From assembly GCA_964419145.1 (NCBI GenBank), contig CAYQOM010000004.1:186001-250000 (forward strand): 64,000 nt of DNA, read 5' to 3'. Under the pieces are notes generated by a model. That model did not search any database. It was not told the DNA's origin and saw nothing but the letters and a program-made list of their open reading frames with translations. Below are positions 58,795-64,000 of this stretch, in pieces (the first letter of the stretch is position 1; every line of letters starts with the position of its first letter). Source of the DNA: UBA2336 sp964419145. Its GTDB lineage: Bacteria; Bacteroidota; Bacteroidia; Cytophagales; Cyclobacteriaceae. Made by a program: the position numbers and the translations under genes.

Positions 58795-61700
58795 TTAAAA
58801 TGAGAGTCTCACATTGAAGCCAATGCTCCGTGTAGAGGGTACAGCATTACGCTCAACCCCAAATCCATCAGCCCCAGCTCCAAACAAAGTAGCTTCCGGA
58901 TCGATATGTGGTACTCTCGAATAAAGCAAAGCAAGATTTCGTCCCTCCACACCAACTTGTAAATTGGTAATGAAGCTGTTACCTAAAATGCTTCGAGGTA
59001 CTGTATAGAAAACACCAACTTCACGAAGCTTGACAAATGAAGCATCAAAAATGTGCGATTCAGCAGCACCTCCAGGATTAATATTTGTCCAAAAGGATTG
59101 CGTACTTCGAACGGGTATATCATTGTCACGAACAGTTCCATCACCGTTCAGTAAAACGCCACTTGAAATGACATAGCTTCCCTCTCTATTAACCGCTGTT
59201 TCTTCTGCTCCTCCACCTGTCCACAAACCTAGAACAGTAGCTGAACTTAATAAACCACCACTTCGCCAATCAATGGTTGTGGAGACTGTGAAATTTTTAA
59301 AAGTGAATTGGTTGATGAAACCCATGGTAAAATCAGGTAATACAGAGCCAAAGCTTTTTAACGGACCTGCTTGTGGAAGTCCGGTATTTGGATTAATGAT
59401 TAGTCTTCCAGTTTCTTCATGCCGTAGGTATGAATTTCCAAAAAGTTGATATTCTTTTCCGGGAATAGCCACAACCTGAATGTTATTAAATTCACTGGCA
59501 ATAATTATTCTATCAACTCCTTCAGTTAGGCTTCTGACTTTTGAATTGGTTTGGGTAAAGTTTACAATACTGTTCCAACGAAAATTATTGGCTTCTATAA
59601 CTTTTGCATCAAGCGAAAGCTCAATGCCTGAGGTGACAATTTCGCCCGCATTAATACGCTTAAAGGCGAAGCCCGATGAGGGTGAAATTGGCGCAGCAAT
59701 AATCTGGTTCTGATTGTTAGAGTTGAAATAAGCAAGATCTAAGGTTAGTCTGCTTTGTAAAAACTGTAACTCAGCACCAAACTCAACTGTTGTTTGCTTT
59801 TCAGGTTGAAGATTGGCGGGAGGGATAACGTTGGTGGCCTGGAATCCAAGCCGACCGGCAAATGGAAAATTCTGATTTAACCCATATTGGCCAGTAGCAA
59901 TGGCAACCGGAAAATACTGAAACAATAACTGATAAGGATCGGTGTCGTTACCAACTTGTGCAACACTTGCACGTAGCTTCGCATAGTTTAACAGATTACT
60001 TTCCAACCCAAGGGCATCCGTAACAACGACAGCCAAACTTGCCGAAGGATAAAAATAGGAACGATTATCCGCAGGTAATGTTGACGACCAATCGTTACGA
60101 CCTGTCAAAGTTAAAGTGGCCCAATCTTCATAGCTTAATGAAGCTTCTCCATAAGCACCAAATAAAACTTGTTCAGCAAATCCACGAGTTGGTGTATTAA
60201 CTGTTGCATTGGAAGGATTGAACAACTCCGGAATACTTAAGTTTTGTGAAAACAATGTTTCGGAAGAAAATCCTCGCTTATTATAGTTGTATCCCCCCAG
60301 TAATTTCAAATTCAAAGAAGATCCCAACTCTTTAAAATAGGTTCCAATGATATCAACATTGAGCTGCGTGCGGTTAATCCCATCAATCAAAAAATCACCT
60401 GTAGCCCGTGACCGGGTGCCCACGCGATTGGTTATCAAGCGATTATCCACATCAAAATCATATCCAAGACGAGCCGTAAAATTCAATGAAGTGATTGGGC
60501 TATATGTTGCTTCAAAATTTCCAAGAAATCGTTCATCATCACGTTCATTCCGGTTTTCATGTTGAAGCCAAAACGGATTATTATCTGTGTTACCTGCCGT
60601 ATTAATCTGATTCCCTGCAGCATCAATCCAAGGTTGATAATTTTTATAATTAGTAGATCGTACAAAACTGTTCAGCCCCCAAATGTTAGGATCATTGGCG
60701 CCAGCTACCCCTGTTCCTTTTGACTGAGTATTGATATACTGAAGTCCAAATCGCGTCTTAAATTTTTCACTGTGTTTCATGCCGGCATTAAAACCAATTG
60801 TCAAACGTTCTAATGAAGCGTTGGGCAAAATTCCAGTTTGATTTAGGGATGTAACGCTTAGGCGATAGTCTCCGCGCTCTCCTGCATCCGAAACACTGAA
60901 GTTATTAATGAGGGTCTTTCCTTTCCGGTAAAAATCCCTGTAGTTCTCAGGATACGCCTGAAGGCCAACAGTATTTCCGGTAATTGATTCGGTTACCTGC
61001 TGACCAACGATGCGTGGTCCCCAGTTATTAAATATGGCAGATGAGTCATATTTAAAATTCTGCCCACCGGCATATTCGTTCTGGTAATCTGGAATTTTAA
61101 ACAAATCATCAAAACGAAGAGACGAATTAAACGTGACGGTTGGTCTTCCTCCTTTTCCAGTTTTCCCCTTTTTTGTGGTCACTAAAATAACGCCAGCTGC
61201 TGCACGCGATCCGTATAATGCAGTAGCAGCAGCACCTTTTAAAATATTTACAGATTCAACATCATCTGGATTGATAATGGATGCGCCATTAGCAAAATCC
61301 CGGTTACCACTAATCCTGTTATTCTGGGCACTGGTATTATCATGTGCATCGTTAATTGGAACTCCATCAACTACCCAAAGCGGATTATTTCGACCACTTA
61401 GGGAGGTTATACCACGAACAACTACTTTGGATGAACCACCGAGATTTCCTGAACTTTGCGTGATTGTAACACCGGTTACTTTTCCTTGCAACGCATTCAG
61501 AATATTACTTTCACGTGCTACCGTTAAGTCTTCAGATTTAACACCTGAAACGCCATACCCTAATTCTCGTGATTGCTTTTCAACACCTAATGCTGTAACC
61601 ACCACTTCGGAGAGTTGTGTTACATCAGCTGCAAGTGAAGCATCCACCGTAGCACGCCCATTTACCAACATCTCCAATGTCTGCATGCCAATAAATGAGA

Positions 61701-61914
61701 AAACCAAAACACCGGAAGATGCAGCCTGAATCGCATATCTTCCATTCGCATCAGTAACGGTACCTATGGCCGTACCTTTTACCAGCACATTTACACCGGG
61801 TAAAGCTGAGCCATCATCTGATGATGTTACTTTTCCCGTAACCTCAATTTCCTGACCCCTGGCGAATGGTACCAGGAACACCAGACAAATCAAAACGGAT
61901 AAAAACTTCTTCAT
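58795..61914 (-). CDS. SusC/RagA-type TonB-linked outer-membrane receptor
   Basis: The 1039-residue protein has a signal peptide, a CarboxypepD_reg-like domain (about residues 22-100, GSALPGVNVLVKGTAIGTVT), a TonB box, and a SusC plug with VVVRGITSLSGRNNPLWVVDG and SVNILKGAAATALYGSRAAAGVILVTTKKG. The barrel ends GFNVRLSF. It imports a ligand delivered by the adjacent SusD. No glycoside hydrolase lies in the operon, so the ligand may be a peptide or glycan. Confidence 0.95.
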   Translation of the reverse strand: MKKFLSVLICLVFLVPFARGQEIEVTGKVTSSDDGSALPGVNVLVKGTAIGTVTDANGRYAIQAASSGVLVFSFIGMQTLEMLVNGRATVDASLAADVTQLSEVVVTALGVEKQSRELGYGVSGVKSEDLTVARESNILNALQGKVTGVTITQSSGNLGGSSKVVVRGITSLSGRNNPLWVVDGVPINDAHDNTSAQNNRISGNRDFANGASIINPDDVESVNILKGAAATALYGSRAAAGVILVTTKKGKTGKGGRPTVTFNSSLRFDDLFKIPDYQNEYAGGQNFKYDSSAIFNNWGPRIVGQQVTESITGNTVGLQAYPENYRDFYRKGKTLINNFSVSDAGERGDYRLSVTSLNQTGILPNASLERLTIGFNAGMKHSEKFKTRFGLQYINTQSKGTGVAGANDPNIWGLNSFVRSTNYKNYQPWIDAAGNQINTAGNTDNNPFWLQHENRNERDDERFLGNFEATYSPITSLNFTARLGYDFDVDNRLITNRVGTRSRATGDFLIDGINRTQLNVDIIGTYFKELGSSLNLKLLGGYNYNKRGFSSETLFSQNLSIPELFNPSNATVNTPTRGFAEQVLFGAYGEASLSYEDWATLTLTGRNDWSSTLPADNRSYFYPSASLAVVVTDALGLESNLLNYAKLRASVAQVGNDTDPYQLLFQYFPVAIATGQYGLNQNFPFAGRLGFQATNVIPPANLQPEKQTTVEFGAELQFLQSRLTLDLAYFNSNNQNQIIAAPISPSSGFAFKRINAGEIVTSGIELSLDAKVIEANNFRWNSIVNFTQTNSKVRSLTEGVDRIIIASEFNNIQVVAIPGKEYQLFGNSYLRHEETGRLIINPNTGLPQAGPLKSFGSVLPDFTMGFINQFTFKNFTVSTTIDWRSGGLLSSATVLGLWTGGGAEETAVNREGSYVISSGVLLNGDGTVRDNDIPVRSTQSFWTNINPGGAAESHIFDASFVKLREVGVFYTVPRSILGNSFITNLQVGVEGRNLALLYSRVPHIDPEATLFGAGADGFGVERNAVPSTRSIGFNVRLSF

Positions 61915-62004
61915 AGGAATATATTAAATAAATACTTGTGACTCCATGTGCTGCGAACAGAACATGTTAATTCAAAAGTCTCACGTATTTGAATAGAAAA
62001 AATG

Positions 62005-62043
62005 CCCCATTATGGGGGTAAATGTTTGAGCCTCAATACCCCA
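62005..62043. promoter_or_regulatory. Cluster of palindromes upstream of susC
   Basis: CCCCATTATGGGG (62005-62017) is a palindrome about a central T. TTGAGCCTCAA (62026-62036) is a palindrome about a central C. GGGGTA (62015-62020) faces TACCCC (62037-62042). The three dyads overlap in 39 bases, about 90 bases before the susC start, and may be regulator-binding sites. Confidence 0.5.
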
Positions 62044-62111
62044 TTTTACGTGAATCCGTTTTCTAAAATTGAGAAACAATTAATCTCAAGAGAAGTATTG
62101 CTTAAAAAAGC

Positions 62112-62136
62112 GAAAGCCCCTCGTCCAGGGGCTTTC
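62112..62136 (-). terminator. Terminator after the LuxR-type regulator gene
   Basis: GAAAGCCCCT and AGGGGCTTTC form a perfect 10-bp stem with a 5-base loop. On the minus strand it is followed by GCTTTTTTAAG. Confidence 0.88.
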
Positions 62137-62256
62137 TGAAATCCGGTTGCAGAAATTATTAACCTAAACTTTATGAAGAGATTCTACTAACACAGTGGAT
62201 TCTGAAACAAAGAAAGTTGCTCGCAGCAGCTTTAACATCACCCAAACGGGATGATT

Positions 62257-62889
62257 TTAAATCAATTTGTCTTGGTTTGCTTTTGCCAATGCTTCGGCTC
62301 TTGAATTAACCTGAAGCTTGGAATAAATATTCTTGATATGCGTTTTTGATGTTTCTTTTGAAATGAACAATTCCTCAGAAATTTGCGTGTAGGTTTTTCC
62401 CTCTGAGATTAACTGGAGTATTTCCGTCTCCCTTCGAGTAAGCGGGGAGTTGGGATTAACGTGAAAATTATCAATAACCATGCGTGCAATACGGCTGCTC
62501 ATGGGCGCCCCACCACGACTAATCTCTTCCAGGGCGGTCAGTAACTCTACGTAGTTCGAACTCTTGGTAATGTATCCGGAAGCACCAGACTTAAGTGCTT
62601 CGAAAACCAACTCGCTATCCTCATAAACAGTTACCATAATAACCTCAGCCGCGGGATACTTTTCCTTGATGATGCGGGTGCCCTTTATACCATTTAACCC
62701 AGGCAATTCTATATCCATCAATACAATATCAGGTCGGTCATTCAAAAGGACCGCTATGGCATCTTCACAATTAGGATAGGTATTCATTACCATAAACCTG
62801 GCAGAACTATTGACAATCAACGAAAAACTGTTTCTGATTTCCTCATCGTCTTCCACTATCACCACTCGTTTTTTAAATGCGTTTGCCAT
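62257..62889 (-). CDS. NarL/LuxR-family response regulator
   Basis: The 210-residue protein has a receiver domain with Asp59 (IVLMDIELPGLNG) and Lys in GYITKSSNYVE, and a C-terminal LuxR helix-turn-helix (LTRRETEILQLISEGKTYTQ, then LFISKETSKTHIKNIYSKLQ). It is the partner of the overlapping sensor kinase gene. Its position before susC suggests that it controls that operon. Confidence 0.93.
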   Translation of the reverse strand: MANAFKKRVVIVEDDEEIRNSFSLIVNSSARFMVMNTYPNCEDAIAVLLNDRPDIVLMDIELPGLNGIKGTRIIKEKYPAAEVIMVTVYEDSELVFEALKSGASGYITKSSNYVELLTALEEISRGGAPMSSRIARMVIDNFHVNPNSPLTRRETEILQLISEGKTYTQISEELFISKETSKTHIKNIYSKLQVNSRAEALAKANQDKLI

Positions 62890-64000
62890 GAATATTTTTA
62901 TTTACAGTTAATAGTAATTTTACCGAAGTTCCTGATGAGCTTTCAATAATTAACTTTCCTTTCATTCGTTCCGCACGTTCGTGCATATTTCGTAATCCAC
63001 TTCCCAGCGACTTTTTCATATCAAATCCTTTACCATCATCTTCAAACACAATGGAAATCTGGCCGTCTTCCAATGCCATACTTAAGCGAACATTTGAAGC
63101 CTGCGAATGCCGGAATGAATTAGTCATAACTTCTTTAAATAAGAGGTTTATCTGCCGGCTATATCCATAGGGCAATTTAATTTCTTCTTTTACCCGGTTA
63201 TAGGCACGAAAGTTAATGTCTCGTTCATCAAACATTTTTTCTGCAAAATCCCGCAAGTGAAGAAATAAGTTTGACAATGCATCATTGACCGGATCAATCG
63301 CCCAGATAAAGTCGCGTGTACCAGTATATAAGTATTTGGCTGATCCTTCAACTTTACTATACAAATCTTCCGTCTTTACACGATTCCCATTAAGTCGAAG
63401 CAGACTCACGTAATTGATAATCCGAGTAAGCTGATTACCCATATCATCATGAAAGTCGCGTGCAATCTCTTTTCGAATACGCTCATGCTCTTCCTGCCTG
63501 ATCTGCTGCAGTATGGCAAGCCGGTTAAGCTTTAAGCGCATACGCCAATAGAAGAAGCCGATGATTAGGGCCAATACAGCTACACTCATTAAAAGCATAA
63601 ACAGTGGGGTTTGAACAAAAGGAGCCCTAATCTCAAATGCATAGATGATGTCATCTGCTTCCCATAAGCCATTATGGTTGGTTGCCTTTATCCTAAAAAC
63701 ATATTTTGCAGGAGGCAGATTGCTGTATGTGACCGTTCGTGAACTTGTAGGTAGCGACCACTCGCCATCAAAGCCTTCAAGTTTATATTTGAATCTGACA
63801 GCATGCGGATGACGCTTGTTAATCTTATTGAAGTCAAACGTTAAATGATTTTTGGTTGAGGGGAGATTTAACCCAATAGGAAGATCATAGAAGCCCTCCA
63901 ATTCCTTAGCAAAGCCCTCAAATGACTGGTCACCATAAAAGAGTTTAACGTCCGTGAGATGAATAGGCTTTTCAGCAAATTTCTTTTTGGCTTTACTATT
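62873..64000 (-). CDS. Y_Y_Y-domain sensor histidine kinase, N-terminus cut by the window edge
   Basis: The frame is open to the window end, so at least 375 residues are present. It has IHLTDVKLFYGD and a Y_Y_Y domain (HAVRFKYKLEGFDGEWSLPT and YVFRIKATNHNG), one membrane helix (LLMSVAVLALIIGFFYWRM), a HisKA_3 motif DFHDDMGNQ, and an HATPase domain with DDGKGFDM and GSGLRNMHERAERM. An N-terminal periplasmic propeller probably precedes it. It overlaps the regulator gene by 17 bases. Confidence 0.93.
   Translation of the reverse strand, partial: NSKAKKKFAEKPIHLTDVKLFYGDQSFEGFAKELEGFYDLPIGLNLPSTKNHLTFDFNKINKRHPHAVRFKYKLEGFDGEWSLPTSSRTVTYSNLPPAKYVFRIKATNHNGLWEADDIIYAFEIRAPFVQTPLFMLLMSVAVLALIIGFFYWRMRLKLNRLAILQQIRQEEHERIRKEIARDFHDDMGNQLTRIINYVSLLRLNGNRVKTEDLYSKVEGSAKYLYTGTRDFIWAIDPVNDALSNLFLHLRDFAEKMFDERDINFRAYNRVKEEIKLPYGYSRQINLLFKEVMTNSFRHSQASNVRLSMALEDGQISIVFEDDGKGFDMKKSLGSGLRNMHERAERMKGKLIIESSSGTSVKLLLTVNKNIHGKRI

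Larger units (their letters stand above)
61915..62256. other. Intergenic region before susC
   Basis: It holds the operator-like palindromes at 62005-62043, the terminator at 62112-62136, and about 90 bases of AT-rich leader. I see no short gene. Confidence 0.6.

Noticed and set aside
61133..61729. Open frame of 198 codons opposite susC
   Set aside because: It lies within the conserved plug domain of the receptor and looks like a shadow frame.

Overview
The window is chromosomal DNA of a Bacteroidota bacterium, most likely a member of the Cytophagales. The evidence is a SusC/SusD pair, several TonB-dependent receptors, an ECF sigma/FecR module, VPS10-like and DUF2911 secreted proteins, promoters of the Bacteroidota type (TTTG, about 20 nt, TAnnTTTG), and almost no Shine-Dalgarno sequences. 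Genus cannot be assigned from the sequence alone. I saw no tRNA or rRNA gene, no CRISPR array, no transposase and no prophage block.

Layout. 0-2.3 kb: an acyl-CoA dehydrogenase, APH-type kinase and short-chain dehydrogenase operon. 2.3-7.2 kb: dispersed repeats, a CBS protein, a MASE1 histidine kinase, and a small operon with arfB and a 55-residue zinc-ribbon protein. 7.2-16.2 kb: rplM-rpsI-rpsB-tsf, a pseudouridine synthase with a PhoR/PhoB-like pair, an aminopeptidase, recA and a MacB-like permease. 16.4-21.1 kb: queA, ispD, a DUF2795 protein, ettA and a DUF486 protein. 21.2-28.9 kb: a CocE-like hydrolase, a coiled-coil lipoprotein, a BtuB-type receptor behind a cobalamin riboswitch, and a second receptor with a DtxR-like operator. 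29-34.2 kb: a GH5-like lipoprotein, a frameshifted glyoxalase-fold gene, and an ABC exporter-like operon with a histidine-rich permease, possibly for zinc. 34.4-43.6 kb: a large VPS10-like protein, then sigma factor, FecR, STN-domain protein and TonB receptor. 43.7-49.5 kb: a metalloprotease, birA, rsfS, ftsH and an LpxH-like hydrolase. 49.6-55.2 kb: an NtrC/NtrY-like pair with a possible sigma-54 promoter, acpP, a YopX-like protein, a lipid kinase and a DUF2911 protein. 55.2-64 kb: an SGNH hydrolase, a SusC/SusD/lipoprotein operon, and a LuxR-type regulator with its Y_Y_Y sensor kinase, cut by the window edge.

The coding content is mostly ordinary; the unusual part is the intergenic DNA. Six loci carry sequence with a strict 7-base period, usually folded into inverted arms, although the repeated 7-mer differs between loci (GATAGTC, AGACATA, ATTCAAA, CGAACCA types). 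Four copies of a larger inverted element of about 150-170 bp (outer arms CGTCATTGCG/CGCAATGACG, inner arms GAAGCAATCCCA/TGGGATTGCTTC) lie at 2.3-2.6, 31.0 and 34.3 kb, and three of them are each interrupted at a different point by a GC-rich palindrome of 19-21 bp. Similar short palindromes sit in the cobalamin riboswitch and the ettA leader. A third hairpin family (GCGTTGGT...ACACCAACGC) occurs three times between 29.6 and 31.4 kb.
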